From: an uncultured Alphaproteobacteria bacterium
GTDB taxonomy: Bacteria > Pseudomonadota > Alphaproteobacteria > UBA8366 > GCA-2717185
Assembly (NCBI GenBank): GCA_943788635.1
Contig: CALSRA010000053.1
Coordinates: forward strand, 1-64,000
Direction of reading: 5' to 3'
DNA length: 64,000 bases
Positions 30,651 through 40,137 of this stretch are shown piece after piece (position 1 is the first letter of the stretch; the number at the start of each line of letters is the position of its first letter). The translations under genes and the position numbers were made by a program. A model generated the notes under the pieces. That model saw only the letters and a program-made list of their open reading frames with translations. It did not search any database and was not told where the DNA came from.

Positions 30651-31946
30651 ATGACGATCCAGATTACGGTTCCCACGCTGGGCGAATCGATTACCGAAGC
30701 GACAGTCGCCAAATGGTACAAGAATGTTGGCGACGCTGTTGCCGTCGATGAAACGCTTGTCGAGCTTGAAACCGACAAGGTCACACTGGAAGTCCCCGCG
30801 CCCTCGGCCGGGGTATTGCAGGAGATCCTGATCGGCGATGGCACCAATGTCGAAGTCGGTACGGTGCTGGGCAGTATCGCGGAAGGTGCCGCTGCCGCCG
30901 CTGCGCCGCCGGCTGCGGCCGCTGAAGCACCGAAGCCGGCAGAGGTAGCAGCACCGGCCCCCGCGCCTGTTGCAGCTGCACCTGCGGCCGCACCTGTGCC
31001 TGCACCGGTTGCCGCGAAATCCGATATGGCCTTATCGCCTGCGGTGCGCAAACTGGTCGACGACAATAATCTGGACCCGGCGACGATTCCGGCCACAGGG
31101 GCGAATGGCCGCCTGGTCAAGGGGGACGTGCTGGCATTTCTGGAATCGGGCAAGACCGCACCCGCGGCGAAGCCCGCTGCCGCGCCGGCTGCTGCCGCGC
31201 CGACGATTACTTCGGCGGCGGATTTGCCGCCGCGCGAAGCTGACCCGCGCGGTGAAGAAGTCGTGCGCATGTCTCGGTTGCGCCAGCGCATCGCTGAGCG
31301 GCTGAAGCAGGCGCAGAATACGGCGGCCATGCTGACGACCTTCAACGAGGTCGATATGGGCGCGCTGATGCATCTGCGCAGCGAATACCGGGATGCCTTC
31401 GAGAAGAAGCATAGTGTCCGGCTTGGCTTCCTGTCGTTCTTCATCAAGGCAGCGGTCATCGCACTCAAGGAAATACCGGCGGTCAATGCCGAGATCCGCG
31501 GTGATGAGCTGATCTACAAGAACTATTACGATATCGGTGTTGCGGTCGGCACGCCGCAGGGCCTGGTCGTGCCGGTGCTGCGCGATGCGGACAAGCTGAG
31601 CTTTGCCGGGATTGAATCGACCATTGGCGATTTCGGCCGCCGCGCCCGTGACGGCAAGCTGACCATCGCGGAAATGACCGGTGGCACCTTCACGATTTCG
31701 AACGGTGGTGTTTACGGTTCGCTGCTGTCGACGCCGATCCTGAATCCGCCACAGTCGGGCATCCTTGGCATGCACAAGATCCAGAAGCGGCCAATGGTGG
31801 TTGGCGACGAGATCAAGGTCTGCTCCATGATGTATCTGGCGATGTCCTATGATCACCGGATCGTCGACGGTCGTGAAGCCGTGACGTTCCTGGTGCGCAT
31901 GAAGGATCTGCTGGAAGACCCGCAGCGGCTGCTGATCGACGTCTGA
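30651..31946 (+). CDS. sucB: Dihydrolipoyllysine-residue succinyltransferase (E2 of 2-oxoglutarate dehydrogenase)
   Basis: The 431-residue E2 core protein has a lipoyl domain with the modified Lys in [15 protein letters not shown] (about 33-47), Ala/Pro-rich linkers, an E3/E1-binding domain ([20 protein letters not shown]) and the catalytic domain ending with [13 protein letters not shown] (His and Asp catalytic). It transfers succinyl to CoA. No lpd (E3) gene follows; the next gene is convergent and unrelated, so E3 must be encoded elsewhere. Confidence 0.97.
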   Translation: MTIQITVPTLGESITEATVAKWYKNVGDAVAVDETLVELETDKVTLEVPAPSAGVLQEILIGDGTNVEVGTVLGSIAEGAAAAAAPPAAAAEAPKPAEVAAPAPAPVAAAPAAAPVPAPVAAKSDMALSPAVRKLVDDNNLDPATIPATGANGRLVKGDVLAFLESGKTAPAAKPAAAPAAAAPTITSAADLPPREADPRGEEVVRMSRLRQRIAERLKQAQNTAAMLTTFNEVDMGALMHLRSEYRDAFEKKHSVRLGFLSFFIKAAVIALKEIPAVNAEIRGDELIYKNYYDIGVAVGTPQGLVVPVLRDADKLSFAGIESTIGDFGRRARDGKLTIAEMTGGTFTISNGGVYGSLLSTPILNPPQSGILGMHKIQKRPMVVGDEIKVCSMMYLAMSYDHRIVDGREAVTFLVRMKDLLEDPQRLLIDV

Positions 31947-31953
31947 TCCGCGC

Positions 31954-32823
31954 CTATCCCGCGTGGTTCTTGTCGAACTCCCAGACGTCTTCGAAGCCCA
32001 TCAGCTTCGACATTTCCGGGAAAGGGAAAAGCAGTTCCTGTACTGACGTGCTGTCACCCTGATTTTTGAGCGCGCCGTAGACCGAATCGAATGCCTGCGC
32101 GGCGGCCAGGAACCCGGTGGCCGGATAGATGGCGACCGAGTAACCGATTTCCTGATAGCGTTCACGGCTGAGTACCGGGGTCAACCCGCCGTCGACGACA
32201 TTGATCAGCTGCGGCGTGTCGAAACTGCGGCAGATCTGTTCCATTTCCGCTTCGCTTGTCGGGGCCTCGACAAACAGCACGTCGGCGCCCGCTTTGGCGC
32301 AGGCTTCGGCGCGGCGCAGGGCATCGTCCAGCCCGTTTACTGCCCGGGCATCCGTGCGCGCAATGATGAGGGTATCATCGTTGCGCCGGCTTTCCGCCGC
32401 GACCTGGATGCGACGGACCATTTCTTCCTGCGATACGATTTTCTTGCCGGGTGTATGGCCACATTTCTTGGGGAATTCCTGATCCTCGATCTGGATGCCG
32501 GCGGCACCTGCCGCTTCGTAGCCGCGGACGGTCTCCCGGATATTCAGCAGCCCCCCATAGCCGGTATCGGCATCGGCGATCAGGGGCGTTGTTGTTCCAT
32601 CGACGATCTGCGCCACCCGGTCCAGCATCTGGGTGTAACTGGCAATCCCCGCGTCAGGCAGGCCAAGATAGGATGCAACGACGCCGTATCCGGTCATATA
32701 CAGGGCCTCGAACCCTTTGCGATCCGCGGTCCTTGCCGAAATCATTTCGAATACGCCGGGCGCAATCAGAATTTCATCGGATTTCAGGCGTTCGCCAAGG
32801 GAGGTTTTCTGCTGTCCGGTCAT
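31954..32823 (-). CDS. Isocitrate lyase/PEP mutase-family protein
   Basis: The 289-residue TIM-barrel protein belongs to the PEP mutase/isocitrate lyase superfamily, which forms or breaks C-C or P-C bonds next to carboxylates. Features: TGYGVVASYLGLPDAG, the metal-site DADTGYGG, the loop EDQEFPKKCGHTPGKKIV with the KKCGH catalytic motif, IIARTDARAV and VEAPTS. Subfamily cannot be fixed by eye: oxaloacetate decarboxylase, methylisocitrate-lyase-like and carboxyphosphonate mutase are all possible. GGAGAA precedes the start. It reads toward odhB and lies downstream of the 33-38 kb catabolic set, separated by an AT-rich gap. Confidence 0.85.
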   Translation of the reverse strand: MTGQQKTSLGERLKSDEILIAPGVFEMISARTADRKGFEALYMTGYGVVASYLGLPDAGIASYTQMLDRVAQIVDGTTTPLIADADTGYGGLLNIRETVRGYEAAGAAGIQIEDQEFPKKCGHTPGKKIVSQEEMVRRIQVAAESRRNDDTLIIARTDARAVNGLDDALRRAEACAKAGADVLFVEAPTSEAEMEQICRSFDTPQLINVVDGGLTPVLSRERYQEIGYSVAIYPATGFLAAAQAFDSVYGALKNQGDSTSVQELLFPFPEMSKLMGFEDVWEFDKNHAG

Positions 32824-33007
32824 GTCAGTTTTCTCCGTAAGTGATGCGTGAATAGCGAATGAAGGAGTTTGCTTCCGATTGCCGGGCGCGTCAAAACCTG
32901 GGACATGAACCTGATTATTGCTAAAAACGAGGGGTTCTGTGCGTTTTTGATACGATCGAAACGGGTTAACTCTTTGATTTAATAGAAAAAATGGCTGAAT
33001 CAGCGTG

Positions 33008-33033
33008 AAAATGTCTACAAATGACTACATTTT
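33008..33033. promoter_or_regulatory. Inverted repeat in an AT-rich gap, possible operator
   Basis: AAAATGT and ACATTTT form perfect 7-base arms around a 12-base centre containing TCTACA and ACTACA half-repeats. The surrounding gap (32824-33094) is clearly AT-richer than the genes on either side. It lies about 185 bases upstream of the PEP-mutase-family gene and about 60 bases past the GlcG-like gene. It may be a GntR-type or similar operator; no T-run supports a terminator. Confidence 0.35.
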
Positions 33034-33094
33034 TCGGCCGGGACAAGCATGTATAGAAATTTAATCCTATTATATGCAAATGTCAAGATATTCC

Positions 33095-33583
33095 CTATTT
33101 CGGTTCGTCGGATAGCGATGAACCGCGCCATTCCGGGGCCGGCGATTCCGGCTCACAGCCGTAACCGGCCGCGCGAATCGCGGTGATGGCGCAATATTCA
33201 TCGCGTTCCGATGTATCGCCGCTGATACCGACGGCGCCGATGACGGCACCCTTGTCATCCTGTACCAGCACGCCGCCGGGTACGGGAATCAGGCGCCCGT
33301 CCGATGCCGCTGCCAGCGCATTCTGGAATACCGGTCGCGCGGACAGGCGATCCCGGATCAGCCGGCTGGAAATGCCCATGCCCAGCGACCCCCATGCTTT
33401 GCCAAAGGCGATATCGAACCGCATGATGCCGGACCCGTCCTCGCTTTTTACCGACAGGATGCGGCCACCCGCATCCAGCACGACCACGGTCAGCGGCAGC
33501 ATCGCTTCGTTTCTGCCAGCGGCAAGAGCCGAATCCACAATTTGTTCGGCATCGCTTAATGCCAGTGTCGTTATCAGGTTCAT
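33095..33583 (-). CDS. GlcG/HbpS-family protein
   Basis: The 162-residue product has the GlcG/HbpS fold signatures: LPLTVVVLDAGGRILSVKSE, PGGVLVQDDKGAVIGAVGIS and GDTSERDEYCA. GlcG-like proteins often accompany oxidative catabolic enzymes, and HbpS binds heme, but the cytoplasmic forms have no settled activity. The ATG is five bases after the SGNH-hydrolase stop; an in-frame TTG at 33592 would instead overlap that stop. It is the last gene of the tightly packed leftward cluster. Confidence 0.8.
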   Translation of the reverse strand: MNLITTLALSDAEQIVDSALAAGRNEAMLPLTVVVLDAGGRILSVKSEDGSGIMRFDIAFGKAWGSLGMGISSRLIRDRLSARPVFQNALAAASDGRLIPVPGGVLVQDDKGAVIGAVGISGDTSERDEYCAITAIRAAGYGCEPESPAPEWRGSSLSDEPK

Positions 33584-33588
33584 ATCGA

Positions 33589-34853
33589 TCAATCCGTCGT
33601 TAATGCGGGATGGGCCCCCAGGAGTTTCGGCAGCATTTTCTTGTCGATCAGCGCCCGGGTCAGGGCGTCGGAATAGAATTCCATGCCCTTGAGCGACGGG
33701 TGATAATCGTCCGGTGTGGTGTTCAGTGCTTCCGGGTTTTCTACTGGCAGGTCGGTGTTATCAAGCGTGGTCACCATCGGCAGGCCCGTCACCGCCAGCA
33801 GGCTGTCCAGCAGCGATTGTTCCTGGTAATTGACGATGAATTCCTGCTCCTTGATGACCTCGGGATAGAAGGCGTGATGGAACAATAATGTCGGAATATC
33901 GTATGACTCGAGTTTTTCCTGTGCGCGCATGAACCGTTCGTCCTGCGTGTAACTGTCGATTTCCAGCGGTCGCAGGGCCTGCCAGTTTCCAAGGCCATGA
34001 AACGGGCTGCCATAGGCCAGCCGGCTGAACAGGAAGCTGTGATCCAGCGCCATAATATCGGTGTATTTCTTTTTGCCTGGCCCGAGTGCCCGTTGCCATT
34101 TTTTCTGAATCGCGGCGACAACCTCGTCTTTTATCTGGCTGCTTCGTGCGCGCTCACACCATTGCGCCGTGGCGTCGGCATGGACGATGAACGTATCCAT
34201 GGCGGTGGCGTCTTTCCCTGTGGAAACCGGCTGCCATAGTGTCAGAATTCGGTCGGTGACCTCGTCTTTCGCCACTTCCAGCCGCCATGTCCGGCGCCGC
34301 GCGAGGTCATTTGTGATGAATCCAACAATCACCAGATCCGGCTTCCAGCGGCCCACTTCATGGGCGGCGAGGTCGAACATCTGCAGGATACCGTATCCGT
34401 CGCGGCCAAAGTTAAGCACATGGACCGGCTTGCCGAGCCGTTCAGTCATCTCGCGCTGAAAGATATCTGTCCAGGTCATGCCGTCGACATGGAATGCGGC
34501 CCATGAATCGCCAAACACGGCGATCTTCAGCGCGGCTTGCTCGTAGTCGCCTTCGATCGGCCCGATATTGCCCCGTTCATTTATCGAATTTATCGTCTCG
34601 CAGCCAGCGACTGTCCCGTCGGCGCTGACCGTCGTGAGATGTATGCGGCGGCCCGGCGGATAGGCGTATCCAAACGCTTCATCATAGGTCCAGTGCGACA
34701 CATCATAGGCGCTGATGGTTTCCATCGCCTATTTCTGGAAAAACTGGGGCAGGCCGTAAAAAGCCGGGCCCGATAGGCCGACTCGACCAGCAGAAATCCT
34801 GTCAGGCAACTGACCAGTACAAGCATGATCGTTGCGATGGAAAGTTTGTTCAC
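33589..34853 (-). CDS. SGNH/GDSL-hydrolase-like protein, probable frameshift near the N-terminus
   Basis: From 34725 the frame encodes 378 residues with SGNH-type blocks: KIAVFGDSWAAFH (nucleophile Ser), an oxyanion Asn in VGFITNDLARR, and the C-terminal DDYHPSLKG (Asp-x-x-His dyad). Such proteins are esterases or acyltransferases. Upstream, another frame (GTG at 34853 with GAGAGAG in front) encodes KLSIATIMLVLVSCLTGFLL, a membrane or signal segment, ending at the shift near 34726-34760. One missing base would join them into about 421 residues, giving a membrane-anchored enzyme. If 34725 is the true start it would be cytoplasmic. Substrate unknown. Confidence 0.65.
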
Positions 34854-34928
34854 ACGGTGCTCTCTCGTTCGGGGCGGTGGCAATCATGATCATAACATAT
34901 TCAAAGGACGGAATGCTGAGGCGACATT

Positions 34929-35780
34929 CTATACAGGTCTGTCACCCATGATTGTCGTTCGGTGCATGTGCCGCTGATAGGCGGGATCGCCAACACGTGA
35001 CAGGTCTGCAATATGTAATGCGCAGCGATTATCCCAAAATACCAGATCGCCGGCGCGCCATTTGTGCCGGAAGGTGAACCGGGCCTGGGCGCAATGGTCG
35101 AACAATCGATCCAGAAGCGGGCGGCTTTCCGAATCGTCCATGCCTTCGATACCAATCGTGTGCTGCGGATTGGCAAAGACCGACTTGCGCCCGGTTTCGG
35201 GATGGGTGCGAAACAGCGGATGCGCCACCGGCGGTACGCGGTCTTTCTGTTCCGTGGAAAATCCTACCTGGAAATCGGCGCCGTTCTTCTGCGACCTGCC
35301 CGGCAGGAAGACAGCGCGCGTGCCGTCCAGCGCCTGGCGCAGGTCATCCGGTAGGGTTTCATAGGCGTCATACATATTGGCAAAGCCCGTATTGCCGCCA
35401 TGGTCCGGTACTTCCAGCGCGTAGAGCATGGAGCCCAGCGCCGGGGTGGCGACATAGGACAGATCCGAATGCCATTTCGGCCCGGCATCGGGCAGGCCAA
35501 TATAGGCGCCGTTTTCCTTGCGGGTGGAGACGACGAGAATTTCAGGGTGACCCGCGAGAGACGCCTGATCGGAAGGGTGCTGATCCAACGGACCAAAGCG
35601 TCTGGAAAAGGCAATCTGTTGTTCGGGTGTCAGTGTCTGGTCACGGAATACCACGACAAGGTGGTCCAGATGGGCCCGATGGATGCGGGCGAAATCATCG
35701 GTATCCAGCGGAGCGGCCAGATTGATCCCGATGATTTCGGCGCCAAGACAGGCAGGAAACGGACGGATTTCAAATGACAT
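34929..35780 (-). CDS. TauD/TfdA-family Fe(II)/2-oxoglutarate dioxygenase
   Basis: The 283-residue enzyme has the TauD family layout: VVVFRDQTLTPEQQIAFSRR, the HxD iron motif in KWHSDLSYVATPA, PLFRTHPETGRKSVFANP, the distal His in NRCALHIAD and the 2-oxoglutarate-binding Arg in YQRHMHRTTIMGD. It hydroxylates or oxidatively cleaves a small substrate using O2 and 2-oxoglutarate. Taurine, 2,4-D-type ethers and many others are precedents, so the substrate is not assigned. It lies 52 bases after the RraA-like gene in the same operon. Confidence 0.9.
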   Translation of the reverse strand: MSFEIRPFPACLGAEIIGINLAAPLDTDDFARIHRAHLDHLVVVFRDQTLTPEQQIAFSRRFGPLDQHPSDQASLAGHPEILVVSTRKENGAYIGLPDAGPKWHSDLSYVATPALGSMLYALEVPDHGGNTGFANMYDAYETLPDDLRQALDGTRAVFLPGRSQKNGADFQVGFSTEQKDRVPPVAHPLFRTHPETGRKSVFANPQHTIGIEGMDDSESRPLLDRLFDHCAQARFTFRHKWRAGDLVFWDNRCALHIADLSRVGDPAYQRHMHRTTIMGDRPV

Positions 35781-35832
35781 ATTCAGGATTGCCCGTTTCC
35801 CGTTGATGCGTTCCGGTCAGTGCCAGCCTGCC

Positions 35833-36558
35833 TTACCGGTTATTGGCTTTGCGCCATTCGGCGAATTTCACCAGGTTCTCTTCCTTGGTCGCGGGGTACA
35901 GCCCGGCGATGGTGGCGCCGCCCTGAACCTGTTCGGTGACGAAGTCTTCATAGGCGGTCATCTCAACGGCTTCCGTGGCGATTTCATCCGCGATATCGGC
36001 GGGAATGACCACGACGCCTTCGCCGTCGCCGACAATGACATCGCCGGGGAAGACCGGTGCGTCGCCGCAACCGATGGGAACATTCAGGTCCATCGCCTGG
36101 TGCAGGGTGAGGTTGGTCGGCGACGACGGACGATTGTGATAGCTGGGCATATCCAGCGCGCCGATTTCCGGGGCATCGCGGAAGCCGCCATCGGTCACGA
36201 CGCCTGCGACGCCGCGTTTCATCATGCGGGTCATCAGGATCGACCCGGCGGAGGCGGCGCGCGCATCCTTGCGGCTGTCGATCACCATCACACAGCCCGG
36301 CGGTATCGCTTCGACGCCCACGCGCTGCGGGTGCGTCGGGTCCTGGAACACGCTGATCGGGTTGAGGTCTTCCCGCGCCGGGATATAGCGCATCGTATAG
36401 GCCTGCCCGACCATGTTCTGCTTGTGGGGGCCGACGGGGTGGACGTCCTGAATCCACTGGTTGCGCAGCCCGCGTTTGTACAGGGCGGTGCAGATCGTCG
36501 CGCCGCTGACACCCATCAGTTTCTGGCGGGTTGCGTCGCTCAGTTTGTATTCGGTCAT
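35833..36558 (-). CDS. RraA-family protein, probable 4-hydroxy-4-methyl-2-oxoglutarate/oxaloacetate aldolase
   Basis: The 241-residue protein contains the class II pyruvate-aldolase/RraA core: VSGATICTALYKRGL, GVAGVVTDGGFRDAPEIGAL with the metal-binding Asp and Arg, and PGDVIVGDGEGVVVIP. Most such proteins outside enterobacteria are metal-dependent aldolases that release pyruvate rather than RNase E regulators. Its place 17 bases after a sugar-acid-type dehydratase supports aldol cleavage of a keto-deoxy acid. GGAG lies ten bases before the ATG. Confidence 0.87.
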   Translation of the reverse strand: MTEYKLSDATRQKLMGVSGATICTALYKRGLRNQWIQDVHPVGPHKQNMVGQAYTMRYIPAREDLNPISVFQDPTHPQRVGVEAIPPGCVMVIDSRKDARAASAGSILMTRMMKRGVAGVVTDGGFRDAPEIGALDMPSYHNRPSSPTNLTLHQAMDLNVPIGCGDAPVFPGDVIVGDGEGVVVIPADIADEIATEAVEMTAYEDFVTEQVQGGATIAGLYPATKEENLVKFAEWRKANNR

Positions 36559-36575
36559 GGTTTGATTGCTCCGGA

Positions 36576-38315
36576 TCAGAAGATTTCAGGTTCGCTGACG
36601 GGCTCGCCAAAGCCGGTTTCAAGGAAGTCGAAATCGCAGCCTTCATTCGCCTGCTTGATATGCTTGGAGAACATCCAGCCATAACCGCGCTCGTACTTGC
36701 GTTCCGGTTTCTTCCAGGCGGCCTTGCGGGCGGCGATTTCTTCGTCGCTGACCAGCATGTCGATGGTCCGGTTCGGTACATCCAGCTTGATCATGTCACC
36801 GGTTTTGACCAGGGCCAGCGGGCCGCCGATATAGGATTCAGGCGAACAATGCAGGATACAGGCGCCGTAGCTGGTGCCGCTCATCCGCGCGTCGGACAGC
36901 CGCACCATGTCACGTACGCCCTGTTTCAGCAGCTTCTGCGGGATTGGCAGCATACCCCATTCCGGCATGCCCGGCCCGCCCTGTGGCCCCGCATTGCGCA
37001 GGATCAGGATCGTGTCGGCTGTGACATCCAGGTCTTCATCGTCGATATGCGCCTTCAGGTCGGGATAGCTGTCGAAGACCAGTGCCGGGCCTTCGTGATT
37101 GAGAAAGCGCGGATCGCAGGCCGCCGGTTTGATGACAGCGCCATCGGGGGCCAGGTTGCCGCGCAATACGGCAAGCGACCCTTCGTGATAGATCGGGTCT
37201 TCCACGGTCTTGATGACGTCGTCGTTATTGACGCTCGCCCCTTCCAGGGTCTCGCCCAGGGTCTTTCCCGAAACGGTCATGACGTCGAGATTCAGTTTGC
37301 CCGTCAGGCGGCTCATCATGCCGCGCAATCCGCCGGCGTAATAGAAATCCTCCATCAGGTAGGTTTTGCCGCTGGGACGGATATTCGCGATGACCGGCAC
37401 GTGACGGCCGGCCGCGTCCAGGTCGTCCAGTGTCAGGTCAACCCCGGCCCGGCGCGCCATGGCCAGCAGGTGGATGATCGCATTGGTCGAACAGCCCATG
37501 GACATCGCCACGGTAACCGCATTGTCCACGGAATCGCGGTTGATGATCTTCGCGGGGGTCAGGTCTTCCCAGACCATTTCCACAATCCGTCGGCCGCATC
37601 CGGCGGACATGCGGATATGGTTGGCGTCGGGAGCGGGGATCGAGCTTGCGCCCGGCAGGGTCAGCCCCAGGGCTTCGGCGATGCCGGTCATGGTGCTGGC
37701 GGTGCCCATGGTCATGCAATGGCCATAGGACCGGGCGATGCCCGCTTCGACGGCCTGCCATTCTTCGGCATCAATCGTACCGGCACGGCGCTCATCCCAG
37801 TATTTCCAGGAATCGGACCCGCTGCCCAGCGTTTCGCCACGATAATTACCGCGCAACATCGGACCGGCGGGCAGGTAGATCAGCGGCATACCCGCGCTGA
37901 CCGCGCCCATGACCAGGCCTGGCGTGGTCTTGTCGCAACCGCCCATCAGGACCGCGCCGTCGATCGGGTGGCACCGCAGCAGTTCCTCTACATCCATGGC
38001 CAGCATGTTGCGGTAGAGCATGCTGGTCGGCTTCACCAGGCTTTCCGATAGCGACAGCGCCGGCAATTCCATCGGGAAGCCGCCCGCCTGCAGGATGCCT
38101 CGTTTGACGTCTTCGACCCGGTGCTTGAAATGGGCGTGGCAGGGCTGCGCATCGGACCAGGTGTTCACGATGGCGATGACGGGCTTGCCGTCCCAGTCCT
38201 GTTTGTCATAGCCCATCTGCATTTCGCGGGATCGATGGCCAAAGGAGCGCAGGTCGTCAGGCGCAAACCAGCGTGCGCTGCGCAGGGTTTCCGGAGTTTT
38301 TTTGTGTTCGGTCAT
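36576..38315 (-). CDS. IlvD/Edd-family dehydratase, sugar-acid type
   Basis: The 579-residue enzyme is an iron-sulfur dehydratase. Cluster cysteines sit in LMGGCDKTTPG and SYGHCMTMGTASTM, with GCSTNAIIHLLA and SDARMSGTSYGA also conserved. ilvD and edd themselves normally stand with branched-chain or Entner-Doudoroff genes. Here the partners are an aldolase and dioxygenase, so a role in aldonic-acid dehydration (arabinonate, xylonate or similar) is more likely. GAGGAAAG precedes the ATG. It is the first gene of the leftward cluster, and the IS1380 element begins about 156 bases upstream. Confidence 0.9.
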   Translation of the reverse strand: MTEHKKTPETLRSARWFAPDDLRSFGHRSREMQMGYDKQDWDGKPVIAIVNTWSDAQPCHAHFKHRVEDVKRGILQAGGFPMELPALSLSESLVKPTSMLYRNMLAMDVEELLRCHPIDGAVLMGGCDKTTPGLVMGAVSAGMPLIYLPAGPMLRGNYRGETLGSGSDSWKYWDERRAGTIDAEEWQAVEAGIARSYGHCMTMGTASTMTGIAEALGLTLPGASSIPAPDANHIRMSAGCGRRIVEMVWEDLTPAKIINRDSVDNAVTVAMSMGCSTNAIIHLLAMARRAGVDLTLDDLDAAGRHVPVIANIRPSGKTYLMEDFYYAGGLRGMMSRLTGKLNLDVMTVSGKTLGETLEGASVNNDDVIKTVEDPIYHEGSLAVLRGNLAPDGAVIKPAACDPRFLNHEGPALVFDSYPDLKAHIDDEDLDVTADTILILRNAGPQGGPGMPEWGMLPIPQKLLKQGVRDMVRLSDARMSGTSYGACILHCSPESYIGGPLALVKTGDMIKLDVPNRTIDMLVSDEEIAARKAAWKKPERKYERGYGWMFSKHIKQANEGCDFDFLETGFGEPVSEPEIF

Positions 38316-38467
38316 GGTTCCACTTTCCTCGAACGAGATGCCTTGTTTGCACCTTTTTAGGCAATAGGACGCGCCAGCGCGAACAGATTCAATGATGCGT
38401 TGCAGCAAATCGCTTCGATAATATTTTCGTGTCCGATGGAATAAACCGGCGTCAGCGGTGTTTATAC

Positions 38468-38471
38468 TTAA
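38468..38471. repeat. Target-site duplication, left copy (TTAA)
   Basis: TTAA directly abuts the left inverted repeat of the IS1380-family element and is matched by TTAA at 40138-40141. A four-base duplication fits this family. Confidence 0.65.
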
Positions 38472-40137
38472 GCCGACATTCCCCAAGTAGAATGCCCTTT
38501 CTTGCATGTTGTCGATGTTTTGTGCCCCGAGCAAGCCGCCTGTACGACTTTCGCTGTTGTTTGGGCACCTGACCCAGGAACTGAGCGCGATTTCTGGTCT
38601 CGACAGCTTGGTTAACCCGGATTTTGTTGTGATCAACACCCCTTTGGACGGACCAATCGCGCCGCTTTTCCTCCGATTTTGTTGCTGAGGTCATCATCCT
38701 GGAACCGGTGGTGAGCGAAGGCGATGTATGGCTGCAAGGATGCGAGTGAACAGGTCACAGCTGACCGCGACTTCGGCCAGTTGGAACGTGATGGCCCGAG
38801 CATGACGCACCACCCTCGCTCCAGTTTTGATCAGCCTTGTTTGGAGGCTGGTCAGAGACCAATCAGCCACCTCTTCGGGTAGTTCGGTCCCTTGCAGTAA
38901 AACGCCGAGATTGTAGGCCAGTGCATGAAGTTGCAGGCGGATCTCGTTCTGCGCCATCCCCTTGCAAGATAACCGTGTCCAGTTGATCGCTTGCTTGCCT
39001 TCTTTGATATGCTGCTCTGCCGTTCCGCGTTGGTTGTAGAACCGGATGATCCAGTCTGGTTCCATTGGCAGATTGGTGACAACGAAGCCGACGCGAGGGA
39101 ACAACTCGCTGGGATGCCATTCCACCTTGGCGATGACACGACGGGGTTTGTCCCAAGATGCCGCCTGATACTCGAAGTCGCCGTAGATGCGCTTCACGCC
39201 TTTTGGCGGACGACCCACAGGGCGCTTGAGCAGATGCGCAATCTTGCCCTGAAGAACGCGATTGGCCCGAAGGCGGATGGCGTAAAAATAGCTTTCCGCT
39301 TCCAGAGTTTTGTATAACTCCGGGATGGCGAACGCAGCATCCCCCCGGAAGAACCGCATCAGGTGACGATCCGCATATCGCGCGATGACGGGCTTCAGAA
39401 CCGCTTCCCAGCCGTCGGCACTGTGGACGTTGCCGGGGCGCAGGGCGCAACGTTCGAGGTGCCCGAACTGGTTGAAGACGAACAGCGGGTGATAGCACAT
39501 GCAGCCGAAATGCCCGTTCCAAGCCGTTCCTTCCTGTGCGCCGTGGGTGGGACTGACGGAACTGTCCATGTCCAGTGTGATCCACTTGGGTGGGTTGCGG
39601 TCATGAACCCGGTCGATCCAGTGTCCTGATAAATCCGCCAGCACAGTGCGATTGTCGGTTGCCGCCAACACCTCGGTCTCGAACCGGCCCATCTGGCTCG
39701 CGGACGCGGCCTTGGCATCAACGGCACGCCCTCCAACGACCTGCCGCATCACCGGATCAAGCGATAAACGGTCTGCGTCATTCACATCATCATATCCGGC
39801 CAGCCGCCCAAAGACCGACTGGCGCAACAAGCCAACCAGTGAGTGTAGGCGATTGTGGCCAGTTCGCGTGTCTCTCAGAAATCCGCCCGCAATGTCGTGC
39901 AGGCCAAGCACTTCATCCAATTCCCGGAACAACAGTAATCCACCGTCCGAACTGATCTTCGAACCATGAAATTCCAACCGGACCCGTCGGTCAAAACTAA
40001 GCCGCGCACCATCCGTTTCGCTTGCACCCTTTGGGTGATCCATGATCCGCCGCCTTAAGCCCACTTAACATGCTGCAATATAACACATTAATTGTCGTCA
40101 GAGGAGTGACTTCTCCCTTTTACTTGGGAAATGCGGG
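38472..40137 (-). mobile_element. Complete IS1380-family insertion sequence, 1666 bp
   Basis: The element is bounded by imperfect inverted repeats: GCCGACATTCCCCAAGTA at the left and, read from the other end, CCCGCATTTCCCAAGTA, matching except for one gap and two changes. TTAA flanks both sides. It holds one intact transposase gene on the minus strand, with about 220 noncoding bases between the left end and the transposase stop. Size, single gene and four-base duplication agree with IS1380. The copy looks functional. It landed between the dehydratase promoter region and the cytochrome c' gene. Confidence 0.85.
38694..40043 (-). CDS. IS1380-family transposase
   Basis: The 449-residue DDE transposase starts MDHPKGASETD. 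Catalytic residues can be placed: first Asp in WITLDMDSSVSPTHG, second in MRFFRGDAAFAI, Glu in QRGTAEQHIKEGKQA. The family block GHFGCMCYHPLFVF lies between them. The frame is intact, with no stop or shift, so the element may be mobile. Confidence 0.93.
   Translation of the reverse strand: MDHPKGASETDGARLSFDRRVRLEFHGSKISSDGGLLLFRELDEVLGLHDIAGGFLRDTRTGHNRLHSLVGLLRQSVFGRLAGYDDVNDADRLSLDPVMRQVVGGRAVDAKAASASQMGRFETEVLAATDNRTVLADLSGHWIDRVHDRNPPKWITLDMDSSVSPTHGAQEGTAWNGHFGCMCYHPLFVFNQFGHLERCALRPGNVHSADGWEAVLKPVIARYADRHLMRFFRGDAAFAIPELYKTLEAESYFYAIRLRANRVLQGKIAHLLKRPVGRPPKGVKRIYGDFEYQAASWDKPRRVIAKVEWHPSELFPRVGFVVTNLPMEPDWIIRFYNQRGTAEQHIKEGKQAINWTRLSCKGMAQNEIRLQLHALAYNLGVLLQGTELPEEVADWSLTSLQTRLIKTGARVVRHARAITFQLAEVAVSCDLFTRILAAIHRLRSPPVPG

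Noticed and set aside
38452-38697. Leftward 81-codon open frame at the left end of the IS1380 element
   Set aside because: It crosses the IS boundary and the inverted repeat, and is very basic without any motif; it is a by-product of IS noncoding DNA.
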